From Alterinioella nitratireducens (lineage in GTDB: Bacteria; Pseudomonadota; Alphaproteobacteria; Rhodobacterales; Rhodobacteraceae): a DNA stretch of 64,000 nucleotides. Position numbers and translations under genes: made by a program. The stretch spans positions 186,001 to 250,000 of the forward strand of contig NZ_JABJVX010000001.1 in the NCBI RefSeq assembly GCF_013155465.1. Reading direction: 5' to 3'. Of the stretch, positions 1 to 7,392 are shown one piece after another. Positions within the stretch are counted from its first letter, which is position 1. Each line of letters begins with the position of its first letter. The notes under the pieces were generated by a model. That model saw nothing but the letters and a program-made list of their open reading frames with translations, was not told the DNA's origin and did no database searches.

Positions 1-1
1 G

Positions 2-1192
2 GGCTATACCGGCCTCAACGCCGCGCTGGCGCTGGCCGAGGCAGGGCGCGACGTGGTGGTGCTGGAGGCCGAACAGCCGGGATGGGGGGCGTCGGGGCGC
101 AATGGCGGGTTCTGCTGTCTCGGCGGGGCCAAGGCGGGACCGGACAAGATCAGAGCGCTGGCCGGCGAGGATGGCGCGCGCGACTACGCCCGTGCCGAAC
201 GCGCGGCGGTGGATCATGTGGCGGGGCTGCTGGAGGCGCAAGGGATCGAGGCAGACACCCATTCGCAAGGCGAGACCTTGCTGGCGCACCGGGCGCGCGA
301 CGTGACCGGGTTGCACGAGGTGGCCGAGCGGATGCGGCATTGGCAGGGGGTGGAGTCGCGTTTCATCCCGAGGGATGCGCTGGCCGAGCATGGCCTTGCC
401 AGCCCCGAGTTCCACGGCGCGCTGACGACGCCGATCGGCTTCGCGCTCAACCCGATGTCATATATGCTTGGTCTGGCCCGGGCGGCGGTGCGCGCGGGCG
501 TGCGGCTCTTCGGGGCCTCCGCCCTCATCGCCCTGACCCATGACGGCGACTATGTCCTGCGCACCGAACGGGGCGAGCTGCGCGCCAGGCAGGTGATCTT
601 CGCCACCAACGGCTACAGCCGCGATGACCTGCCGGGCTGGTTCGCGGGCCGCTACCTGCCGGTGCAATCCAATATCCTTGTCACGCGCCCCCTGAGCGAT
701 GCGGAGCTGTCCGCGCAAGGCTGGACCAGTCCTCAGATGTGCTATGACACACGCCACCTGCTGCATTATTTCCGCCTGATGCCCGACAAGCGGATGCTCT
801 TCGGCCTGCGCGGGGCGATGCGCACGACGCAAGCCAGCCACGCCGCCACCCGCGCCACAGCGCGCGCCGATTTCGAGCGGATGTTCCCCGAATGGCGTCA
901 CGTCGAGACGCCGCATTTCTGGTCCGGCCTGCTTGCCCTCGCGCGCGACCTCATGCCCTTTGCCGGTCCCGTTCCGGGGATGGAGGGGGCCTATGCCGGG
1001 ATGTGCTACCACGGCAACGGGGTGGCGATGGGCAGCTATGCGGGGCGGCTGCGTGCGGCACAGATCACCGGCGACGGCCCTGCGACACCGGCGGCGATGC
1101 TGAGGCCGCTCAAACGCTTTGAACTCGGCCGCTTCCGGCGGCTGGTGCTGCCGGTCGCCTACCGGCTATACGGGCTACAGGATCGAGGATAG
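2..1192 (+). CDS. FAD-dependent oxidoreductase, DAO/PuuB-like (5' end outside window)
   Basis: The gene is cut by the left edge; the reading frame is open from base 2. The visible N-terminus GYTGLNAALALAEAGRDVVV is the later part of a Rossmann FAD-binding fold, followed by an acidic end of beta-2 and the motif GWGASGRNGGF, typical of the D-amino-acid oxidase / gamma-glutamylputrescine oxidase group. The C-terminal YAGMCYHGNGVAMGSYAGR segment is the conserved FAD-contacting end of this family. Such enzymes oxidise a secondary or primary amine with FAD. The stop lies 3 nt before the next gene, so the two are co-transcribed. Substrate is unknown; a polyamine-type amine fits the neighbours (amidotransferase, and the large decarboxylase operon nearby) but is inference. 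Confidence 0.8.
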   Translation, partial: GYTGLNAALALAEAGRDVVVLEAEQPGWGASGRNGGFCCLGGAKAGPDKIRALAGEDGARDYARAERAAVDHVAGLLEAQGIEADTHSQGETLLAHRARDVTGLHEVAERMRHWQGVESRFIPRDALAEHGLASPEFHGALTTPIGFALNPMSYMLGLARAAVRAGVRLFGASALIALTHDGDYVLRTERGELRARQVIFATNGYSRDDLPGWFAGRYLPVQSNILVTRPLSDAELSAQGWTSPQMCYDTRHLLHYFRLMPDKRMLFGLRGAMRTTQASHAATRATARADFERMFPEWRHVETPHFWSGLLALARDLMPFAGPVPGMEGAYAGMCYHGNGVAMGSYAGRLRAAQITGDGPATPAAMLRPLKRFELGRFRRLVLPVAYRLYGLQDRG

Positions 1193-1195
1193 ATC

Positions 1196-1912
1196 ATGGC
1201 AAAAACTCCCATCATCGGCGTTCTGGAAACCGGTCGCCCGCCCGAGGAACTGGCCGATTATGGCGACTACCCCGGAATGGTCGCCGATTGGCTTGGGCGT
1301 GACGGTGTGACCTATCGCAGTTACGCGGTGCTGAAGGGCGTGTTGCCCGACGCGCCGGAGGAGGCGGATCTCTGGGTGATCACGGGATCGAAATTCGGCG
1401 CTTACGAGGACCACGACTGGATCCCGCCGCTGGAGGAGTTCATCCGCGCCGCGCGCGATGCGGGCCGCCCCATGGTGGGCATCTGTTTCGGCCACCAGAT
1501 CATGGCGCAGGCGCTTGGCGGGGTGGTGCGCAAATCCTCGAAAGGGTGGGGGCTCGGCATCCATGATTACGGCCCGCTCAACTGGCCCGAGGCGCTCGGG
1601 GAAGAACCTGCGAAGCTGTCGCTGCAAGCCTACCACCAGGACCAAGTCGAGGTGGCACCTCCGGGGGCCGAGGCCATCGCCTCGACCGCCTTCTGCCCCT
1701 ATGGCGCGCTCTGGTATCCCGGCTTCGCCATCACCGTGCAGGGCCATCCCGAGTTCTCGAAACCCTACGCCTCGGCGCTTCTGGACGCGCGCAAGGGCAG
1801 CGTGCTGGACCCAGCCGAGGTGGAGGACGCGCAAGATACCATGACGCGTGCCGACACCCGTGCCGACCTCGCCCGCCTGATCCGCCGCGTGTTCCTGCCC
1901 GAGGCGGGCTGA
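1196..1912 (+). CDS. Class I glutamine amidotransferase-like protein (GMP synthase-type GATase)
   Basis: 238 residues. The nucleophile elbow GICFGHQIMAQALGG (Cys near residue 99) and the later GHPEF histidine/glutamate motif give the Cys-His-Glu triad of class I GATases. It is a stand-alone GATase domain without a synthetase partner. ATG lies 3 nt after the stop of the flavin oxidoreductase, implying one transcript. In Puu-type polyamine pathways a Cys hydrolase of a related fold removes the gamma-glutamyl group, so a role as a gamma-glutamyl amide hydrolase beside the oxidase is plausible; the closest resemblance, however, is to the GMP-synthase-like GATases, and the substrate is not determined by sequence. 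Confidence 0.8.
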   Translation: MAKTPIIGVLETGRPPEELADYGDYPGMVADWLGRDGVTYRSYAVLKGVLPDAPEEADLWVITGSKFGAYEDHDWIPPLEEFIRAARDAGRPMVGICFGHQIMAQALGGVVRKSSKGWGLGIHDYGPLNWPEALGEEPAKLSLQAYHQDQVEVAPPGAEAIASTAFCPYGALWYPGFAITVQGHPEFSKPYASALLDARKGSVLDPAEVEDAQDTMTRADTRADLARLIRRVFLPEAG

Positions 1913-2002
1913 TCCGATCCGGCAATTTGCCGGGATCGTCCAAATTGCAAGACACCACCGCCTGTGCCATTCCAGGACGCGACCCAACCGAAAGACGATG
2001 AC

Positions 2003-3211
2003 ATGACGCTGAAAGCCAAAGACGCCCCCGATCTGGGATCCTTCACCTGGGACGATCCGTTCCTCTTGGAGGCGCAACTGACCGAGGAAGAACGGATGCT
2101 GCGCGATGCGGCGGCGGAGTTCGCGCAATCCAAGCTGCAACCCCGCGTGATCGACGCCTATGCCAGGGAAACCGTCGCGCCCGAGATCTTCCCCGAGATG
2201 GGGCAGGCGGGCCTGCTTGGCGCGACCCTGCCCGAGGAATATGGCGGGCTTGGCGCGGGATATGTCACCTACGGGCTGATCGCGCGCGAGGTGGAGCGCG
2301 TGGACAGCGGCTATCGCTCGATGATGTCGGTGCAGTCTTCCCTCGTGATCTACCCGATCTATGCCTATGGGTCCGAGGAGCAGCGCCAGAAATACCTGCC
2401 GGGCCTGTGTGACGGCTCGCTGATCGGCTGTTTCGGGCTGACGGAACCCGATGCAGGCTCGGACCCCGGCGGCATGAAGACGCGGGCCGAGAAGACGGAA
2501 GGCGGCTATCGCCTGTCGGGCTCCAAGATGTGGATCTCCAACGCGCCGATTGCCGATGTCTTCGTGGTCTGGGCCAAGTCGGATGCGCATGACGGCAAGA
2601 TCCGGGGCTTCGTCCTGGAGAAGGGCCTGAAGGGCCTTTCCGCGCCCAAGATCGGTGGGAAGCAGAGCCTGCGCGCGAGCGTCACGGGTGAGATCGTGAT
2701 GGACGGGGTTGAGGTCGGGGAAGAGGCGCTGCTGCCCAATGTGGAGGGGCTGAAAGGCCCGTTCGGCTGCCTCAACCGGGCGCGCTACGGCATCGCATGG
2801 GGCGTGATGGGCGCGGCCGAGTTCTGCTGGCATGGCGCGCGGCAATACGGGCTGGACCGCAAGCAGTTCAGGAAACCGCTGGCACAGACGCAGCTTTTCC
2901 AGAAGAAGCTGGCCGACATGCAGACCGAGATCACGTTGGGGTTGCAGGCAGCGTTGCGGGTCGGGCGCCTCATGGATGAGGCGCGGGCCGCGCCCGAGAT
3001 GATCAGCCTGATCAAGCGCAACAATTGCGGCAAGGCACTGGAGATCGCGCGCATGGCCCGCGACATGCATGGCGGCAACGGGATCTCCGAGGAGTTCCAG
3101 GTGATCCGCCACATGATGAACCTTGAGACGGTGAACACCTACGAGGGCACGCATGACGTTCACGCGCTGATCCTGGGTCGGGCGCAGACGGGGTTGCAGG
3201 CGTTTTTTTAG
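2003..3211 (+). CDS. gcdH: Glutaryl-CoA dehydrogenase
   Basis: 402 residues with the ATG at 2003, which matches the family length of about 395; an upstream ATG-free extension to 1964 is possible but adds an unconserved tail. It oxidises and decarboxylates glutaryl-CoA to crotonyl-CoA using FAD, in lysine and tryptophan breakdown. Diagnostic segments are [20 protein letters not shown], the [18 protein letters not shown] core and the C-terminal [19 protein letters not shown] carrying the catalytic glutamate. It follows the amidotransferase by 90 nt. It would drain glutarate formed from cadaverine/5-aminovalerate, which suits the lysine-type decarboxylase encoded 4 kb away on the other strand. 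Paired hairpins follow the stop. Confidence 0.93.
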   Translation: MTLKAKDAPDLGSFTWDDPFLLEAQLTEEERMLRDAAAEFAQSKLQPRVIDAYARETVAPEIFPEMGQAGLLGATLPEEYGGLGAGYVTYGLIAREVERVDSGYRSMMSVQSSLVIYPIYAYGSEEQRQKYLPGLCDGSLIGCFGLTEPDAGSDPGGMKTRAEKTEGGYRLSGSKMWISNAPIADVFVVWAKSDAHDGKIRGFVLEKGLKGLSAPKIGGKQSLRASVTGEIVMDGVEVGEEALLPNVEGLKGPFGCLNRARYGIAWGVMGAAEFCWHGARQYGLDRKQFRKPLAQTQLFQKKLADMQTEITLGLQAALRVGRLMDEARAAPEMISLIKRNNCGKALEIARMARDMHGGNGISEEFQVIRHMMNLETVNTYEGTHDVHALILGRAQTGLQAFF

Positions 3212-3216
3212 TGGGA

Positions 3217-3264
3217 TCGCCGCTGTCGCGGCGACCGAGGCGGGGGGGACGCTGTCCCCCCCGC
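3217..3264 (+). terminator. Tandem hairpin pair between converging gcdH and GMC genes
   Basis: Starting 6 nt after the gcdH stop there are two adjacent inverted repeats: a 7-bp stem with a TGTC loop (arms 3217-3223 and 3228-3234) and an 11-bp stem with a 3-nt loop (arms 3240-3250 and 3254-3264, GCGGGGGGGAC paired with GTCCCCCCCGC). There is no T-run, so classic intrinsic termination is uncertain; a bidirectional barrier or 3'-end stabiliser is also possible. Paired hairpins after stops recur elsewhere in the window. Confidence 0.6.
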
Positions 3265-3273
3265 ACCCCCCCT

Positions 3274-3297
3274 GGGATATTTTCAGAACAAAGAAGG
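3274..3297 (+). repeat. Recurring 3'-end motif, copy 1
   Basis: GGGATATTTTCAGAACAAAG followed by AAGG. It matches three other copies in the window (21313, 53631 reverse, 63544) in the pattern G-RTATTT-N5/6-ACAAAGAAG or a close variant. All copies lie downstream of a gene end and in that gene's sense orientation. Function unknown. Confidence 0.55.
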
Positions 3298-3308
3298 TGG
3301 GGGTGGGA

Positions 3309-4910
3309 TCAGTCGTCTGACCTGATCATTTCCGCCGCCTTCTCCGCGATCATTACCACAGGCGCGTTGGTATTGCCCGAGGTGATCGTCGGCATGATGG
3401 ACGCATCGACCACCCGCAGCCCTTCCATGCCGCGCACTCTTAGGTCCGGGTCCACAACCGCGCGGTCATCGGTGCCCATGCGTGCCGTCCCGACCGGGTG
3501 AAATATGGTCGTCCCGATTTGGCCCGCCGCCTCGACCAGTTCCGCATCCGTGGAAAACATCGCGCCGGGCCGCAGTTCCTCGGGCCGGTAGCGCGCCAGT
3601 GGCTCCTGCCCGACGATCTCGCGCGTCAGCCGGATCGCGCGCGCCGCGACCTGCCGGTCGGCCTCCGTCGAGAGGTAGTTCGGCGCAATCGCGGGGTGGT
3701 CCGAAGTCTCTGGCGAGGCCAGCCGCACGGTGCCGCGACTGGTCGGGCGCAGGTGGCAGACCGACGCCGTGAAGGCCGGGAACGGGTCCAGGTCGCCGCC
3801 GAAAGCCGCGAGGCTGAGCGGCTGGACATGGTATTCCAGGTCGGGCGTCTCGACCTCCGGCCCTGACCGGGCGAAGGCGCCAAGCTGCGACGGCGCCATC
3901 GACATCGGGCCGGAGCGCCTCAGCGCGTATTCCAGCGCGATCCCCGCCTTGCCGCGCCATGTGGAGGAGAGCTGGTTCAGCGTCACCACCCCCTCGACCC
4001 GGTAGGCGCAGCGCAGTTGCAGATGGTCTTGCAGGTTGGCCCCGAGATCGGGGATATCGCGGGCGACCTCTATCCCCATCTCCGCCAGATGCGCGCCGGG
4101 GCCGAGCCCCGAGAGCATCATCAGTTTCGGCGAGTTGATCGCGCCCGCCGACAGGATCACTTCGCGCCGCGCCGACGCCTGCGCGGGCTGGCCGTTTTTG
4201 CGGAACCGCACGCCCGTGGCGCGCGGGCCGTCGAGGATCAGCCGCTCGGCCTCGGCCCCGGTGATCACATTCAGGTTGCGCCGCCCCTTCGCGGGTTTCA
4301 GGAAGGCGCTGGCCAGCGACCAGCGCCAGCCGCGCCGCTGGTTGACCTGGAAATAGCCGACGCCCTCATTGTCGCCGGTGTTGAAATCCGAGGTCTTCGG
4401 AATGCCTGCCGCCTCGGCCGCATCGGCGAAGGCATCGAGGATCTCCCAGGACAGGCGTGGCTCCTCCACCCGCCAGTTCCCACCCGCGCCGTGGATCTCG
4501 CTTGCGCCCTGGAAATGGTCCTGCGACTTGCGGAAGAGGGGCAGCACATCCTCCCACCCCCAGCCCACATTGCCCATCTGCCGCCACAGGTCGTAGTCGC
4601 GCGCCTGTCCGCGCATGTAGATCATGCCGTTGATCGAGGAACAGCCGCCCAGAACCCGGCCACGCGGGTAGAGGATCGACCGCCCGCCAAGCCCCGGCTC
4701 GGCCTCTGTCCGGTACATCCAGTCGGTGCGCGGGTTGCCGATGCAATAGAGGTAGCCCACCGGGATCCTGGTCCAGATGTAATTGTCCTTGCCCCCCGCC
4801 TCCAGCAGCAGGACGCGGGTGGCGGGGTTCTCCGACAGGCGGTTGGCCAGCACGCACCCGGCCGAGCCCGCGCCGACGATGATGTAGTCGAATATGCCAT
4901 GGTCGATCAT
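3309..4910 (-). CDS. GMC-family FAD oxidoreductase (choline/alcohol dehydrogenase type)
   Basis: 533 residues. The N-terminal FAD Rossmann motif is [18 protein letters not shown] signature 1 is seen in [19 protein letters not shown], signature 2 in [16 protein letters not shown], and the C-terminal [12 protein letters not shown] plus [17 protein letters not shown] carries the catalytic His/Asn region. The family oxidises primary alcohols such as choline or long-chain alcohols to aldehydes, passing electrons to quinone or oxygen. It is the last gene of a minus-strand operon, 7 nt after the C45 amidohydrolase, so its substrate is probably an alcohol or amino-alcohol intermediate of that pathway; true choline dehydrogenase (betA) is less likely because no betaine aldehyde dehydrogenase adjoins it. 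Confidence 0.85.
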   Translation of the reverse strand: MIDHGIFDYIIVGAGSAGCVLANRLSENPATRVLLLEAGGKDNYIWTRIPVGYLYCIGNPRTDWMYRTEAEPGLGGRSILYPRGRVLGGCSSINGMIYMRGQARDYDLWRQMGNVGWGWEDVLPLFRKSQDHFQGASEIHGAGGNWRVEEPRLSWEILDAFADAAEAAGIPKTSDFNTGDNEGVGYFQVNQRRGWRWSLASAFLKPAKGRRNLNVITGAEAERLILDGPRATGVRFRKNGQPAQASARREVILSAGAINSPKLMMLSGLGPGAHLAEMGIEVARDIPDLGANLQDHLQLRCAYRVEGVVTLNQLSSTWRGKAGIALEYALRRSGPMSMAPSQLGAFARSGPEVETPDLEYHVQPLSLAAFGGDLDPFPAFTASVCHLRPTSRGTVRLASPETSDHPAIAPNYLSTEADRQVAARAIRLTREIVGQEPLARYRPEELRPGAMFSTDAELVEAAGQIGTTIFHPVGTARMGTDDRAVVDPDLRVRGMEGLRVVDASIMPTITSGNTNAPVVMIAEKAAEMIRSDD

Positions 4911-4917
4911 GCGGGCG

Positions 4918-5898
4918 TCACACCGCGTGTTCGGGCGTGATGATCTGCCGCGCGCCGTCCTGGAAATCCTTCAGGCTCAACTCCCACCGCGCCCTTGGCC
5001 AATGGACCTCCAGCGTCTGTTTCCGGGGCCGGTAGACCGCCGTGTAGAGCGTGCCGAAGCCCTGCGTGAAGGCCGTGGAATAGAGCGGGGGGCGCAGGAA
5101 CGCCTTGATGAATTTCTCCTGCGGTTCGACATGCAGGGTCAGGCGTTGCAGCAGGAAGCGCTCGCGTTCCACCGTGGCGGTAAAGCGCGCGTGGCTGGCC
5201 CACTCGACGCGTTCCTGGTGGTTGGTCGCGACCGCCGCGCCGGTGATCAGGGTGGCGCGGTCGGGGGCCATCAGCGCGGTCAGGTAGCGGCGTTGGGCAT
5301 CGACCACGGTGACGTTGTAGCTCATATGCGTGGGCACGCGGCGCAGGACCTCGCCCGCCTCCTTCGCGGTCTCGCAGGTCTGCAACACGTAGCGCAGGAT
5401 CAGCGGCACGCCGAACCCGTCGCCCACGACCCGGCGGCCGCCGAAGGTCAGCGACACGGCAAGCCCCGCATCGTTGATGCCATCGACCAGCCCCCAGAGC
5501 CCGTCACTTGTCCCCATCACGCGCCGCCCCTGCCAGGCTGTGTGCAGGATCAGGCTGTCGAAGGCGTGGGGGGAATAGTCGTAATTGCGCACCAGCATCG
5601 GTTCGGCGCCGGGCCAGATCGCCTGACTGCACCCAGACAGATAGGGTGGCGGGCAGTAGAAAGACAGGAAGCGCGCCGCGTGATCGGTGCCGCCCGCCAG
5701 CTCGCAGAGCCGGTCATAAAGCGGCATCATCTCCGGCATATGCGCCTTGAGGGCCTTGACGCTGTCCCAGTATCCGGGGCGCGCCTCGGCCCCTTCCCGG
5801 ACCCACCAGCGATGGTAGTCGGGCCAGTATTCGTGAAACAACCCGGCCCAGATGGGGCCGGGTTCGCGTTCCGATATGGCGCGCCAGTTGAGTTGCAT
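4918..5898 (-). CDS. C45-family Ntn hydrolase (acyl-CoA:6-APA acyltransferase / N-acyl-amine hydrolase-like)
   Basis: 326 residues from the ATG at 5898; longer starts would run into the upstream ATP-grasp gene. A Cys in YLSGCSQ (about residue 90), followed by LVRNYDYS, matches the autocatalytic cleavage site and oxyanion environment of family C45, whose mature beta subunit begins with that Cys. Characterised relatives make or hydrolyse amide bonds (penicillin acyltransferase, beta-alanyl-dopamine/carcinine hydrolase). It sits 13 nt after the ATP-grasp gene and 7 nt before the GMC gene. The likely reaction is cleavage of an amide made by the neighbouring ligase, by analogy with ligate-oxidise-hydrolyse pathways; this is inference. 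No signal peptide is visible. Confidence 0.72.
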   Translation of the reverse strand: MQLNWRAISEREPGPIWAGLFHEYWPDYHRWWVREGAEARPGYWDSVKALKAHMPEMMPLYDRLCELAGGTDHAARFLSFYCPPPYLSGCSQAIWPGAEPMLVRNYDYSPHAFDSLILHTAWQGRRVMGTSDGLWGLVDGINDAGLAVSLTFGGRRVVGDGFGVPLILRYVLQTCETAKEAGEVLRRVPTHMSYNVTVVDAQRRYLTALMAPDRATLITGAAVATNHQERVEWASHARFTATVERERFLLQRLTLHVEPQEKFIKAFLRPPLYSTAFTQGFGTLYTAVYRPRKQTLEVHWPRARWELSLKDFQDGARQIITPEHAV

Positions 5899-5911
5899 GC
5901 CTTGCCGGGGA

Positions 5912-7372
5912 CTACATGATCTTGAAAGCCGGGTCCGCCAGCGCAGGCCCCGCCTCGGCCACCGGCAGCGGGCGGCCATCGACACCCTGCTTGATGCCGT
6001 GAATCCAGCGCTTGGCCCGTTCGGTCAGCTTGAAGCCCTGCGTCATCGACCGCCCGCGCGTCACGACGATGCCGATATCGGCCCCCTCGTAGCGGTAATC
6101 GCCCGGTTGCAGGATGCGCAGGAAAAACGCCTCGTTCTCGCTTTCGACGGCGCGGCGGTGGTAGTCGAACCGGTCGAAACTGATGCTGCCGTCCTCGTTC
6201 ATCTTGTAGATTCCGGTCTCGGGCACCTGAGTGGCGATGTCGACAGTGTCGTCGGTGTGCTTGATCACCATCTGGCTCCAGCTGTCGATCATGTTCGGAT
6301 CGGCCCAACGCTGGTTCAATTCCTCCACGTCGAGGTTGAATTTCTTCTTCGAGAACTCCAGCAGGTGAAACAGGAAAAGCGGCGCATCGGCATGGGCGAA
6401 GGCCGCGTGATTGGTCATCGAGGACGCGCCGGTGATGCGCGGGTTCAATTCGCCAAGCCAGATGTCGTTGGTCTTCTTGTCGATCAGGAAATCCAGCTCG
6501 AAATAGCCGCGATAGCCTTCCTTGCGCAGTTGTTCACCGAATTTGAAGGTCAGCTCGCGCGCCTTCTGACGGACCTTGGGCGGGAAGGCGGTCGAGAAAA
6601 TCTCGTTGCCGCACCAGCCGCCGCGATAGGGGGTCAGCTCCTTGAAGCCGACAAGCTCGGTCATCAGCGGGCCGACGATGGTGCCTTCCTTGGTGGCGCA
6701 GGCCTCGATCGCCGAGCCGCGGCAGTCGATCCGCTTCATGATCTTGATCTCGCCCTCGCCGACGATCTCATGCGCGTGGCGGCGGAAATCGGCCTCGGAC
6801 TTGATGAAGAAGGTGGTGTGGCCGCTGTCGCCGAAGGCCGATTGCAGCACCAGGTCATGACCGATCCCGGCCTTTTCGCAGGTCTTCCTGAGGTCCTCGT
6901 AATCCTTGACCTCGGCCAGCACGTTGGGCACCGAGGGCACGCCCGCCTTGTTACCGATGCGCACGGTCTCGATCTTGTTGTCCATCGACTGGCGCAGCTT
7001 GGCCTTGGGAAACCACACATCCGCGCCCAGTTCCTTTGACAGGCGCTCGGTCTCCTCGTCGAACATCAGGAAGACGAATTTCGGCTTGCCGCCGCGCCGC
7101 TTGATCAGGTCGATGACCTCCTTGTGCTGCAACAGGTAGTTGTTGATATCCTCGATCGACTGGAATTCGGCATGGGGCTGTTCCGAGGGGCAGAACACGT
7201 TGGGATGCTTGCCGCCATAGCAGTCGATATAGCAGATATACTTGAAGTTCTTGCACCACTCATCTAACCCCAACAGGTTGAAATTGGTCGCCGAGATGAA
7301 GTAGATCGGATCCTCGTTGCGGTGAAAGTGGCGCCGGATCTCTGACATGTTGTTCAGGCTGGCTTTGGCCAT
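5912..7372 (-). CDS. ATP-grasp ligase (often labelled biotin carboxylase-like)
   Basis: 486 residues. A good Shine-Dalgarno, GGGAGA, lies 9 nt before the ATG. The ATP-grasp core covers roughly residues 130-340; GYFELDFLID and WLGELNPRITGASSMTNHAA hold the acidic Mg/ATP ligands and catalytic Asn/Arg. There is no biotin-carrier domain, and the sequence does not follow true biotin carboxylase closely. ATP-grasp enzymes activate a carboxylate as acyl phosphate for attack by an amine or thiol. Position 20 nt after a PLP decarboxylase and 13 nt before an amide hydrolase points to an amine as nucleophile. Local base composition is somewhat less GC-rich than its neighbours, with several AAG/TTC-rich stretches. 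Substrates unknown. Confidence 0.75.
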   Translation of the reverse strand: MAKASLNNMSEIRRHFHRNEDPIYFISATNFNLLGLDEWCKNFKYICYIDCYGGKHPNVFCPSEQPHAEFQSIEDINNYLLQHKEVIDLIKRRGGKPKFVFLMFDEETERLSKELGADVWFPKAKLRQSMDNKIETVRIGNKAGVPSVPNVLAEVKDYEDLRKTCEKAGIGHDLVLQSAFGDSGHTTFFIKSEADFRRHAHEIVGEGEIKIMKRIDCRGSAIEACATKEGTIVGPLMTELVGFKELTPYRGGWCGNEIFSTAFPPKVRQKARELTFKFGEQLRKEGYRGYFELDFLIDKKTNDIWLGELNPRITGASSMTNHAAFAHADAPLFLFHLLEFSKKKFNLDVEELNQRWADPNMIDSWSQMVIKHTDDTVDIATQVPETGIYKMNEDGSISFDRFDYHRRAVESENEAFFLRILQPGDYRYEGADIGIVVTRGRSMTQGFKLTERAKRWIHGIKQGVDGRPLPVAEAGPALADPAFKIM

Positions 7373-7392
7373 GATATTTCTCCCTCTTGGTC

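Noticed and set aside
1175-3163. 662-codon minus-strand open frame
   Set aside because: Antisense to the amidotransferase and gcdH, both secure; no recognisable domain.
3309-4910. Naming the GMC gene betA (choline dehydrogenase)
   Set aside because: No betB, betC or betI nearby and the operon context points to another alcohol; similarity alone does not separate GMC substrates.
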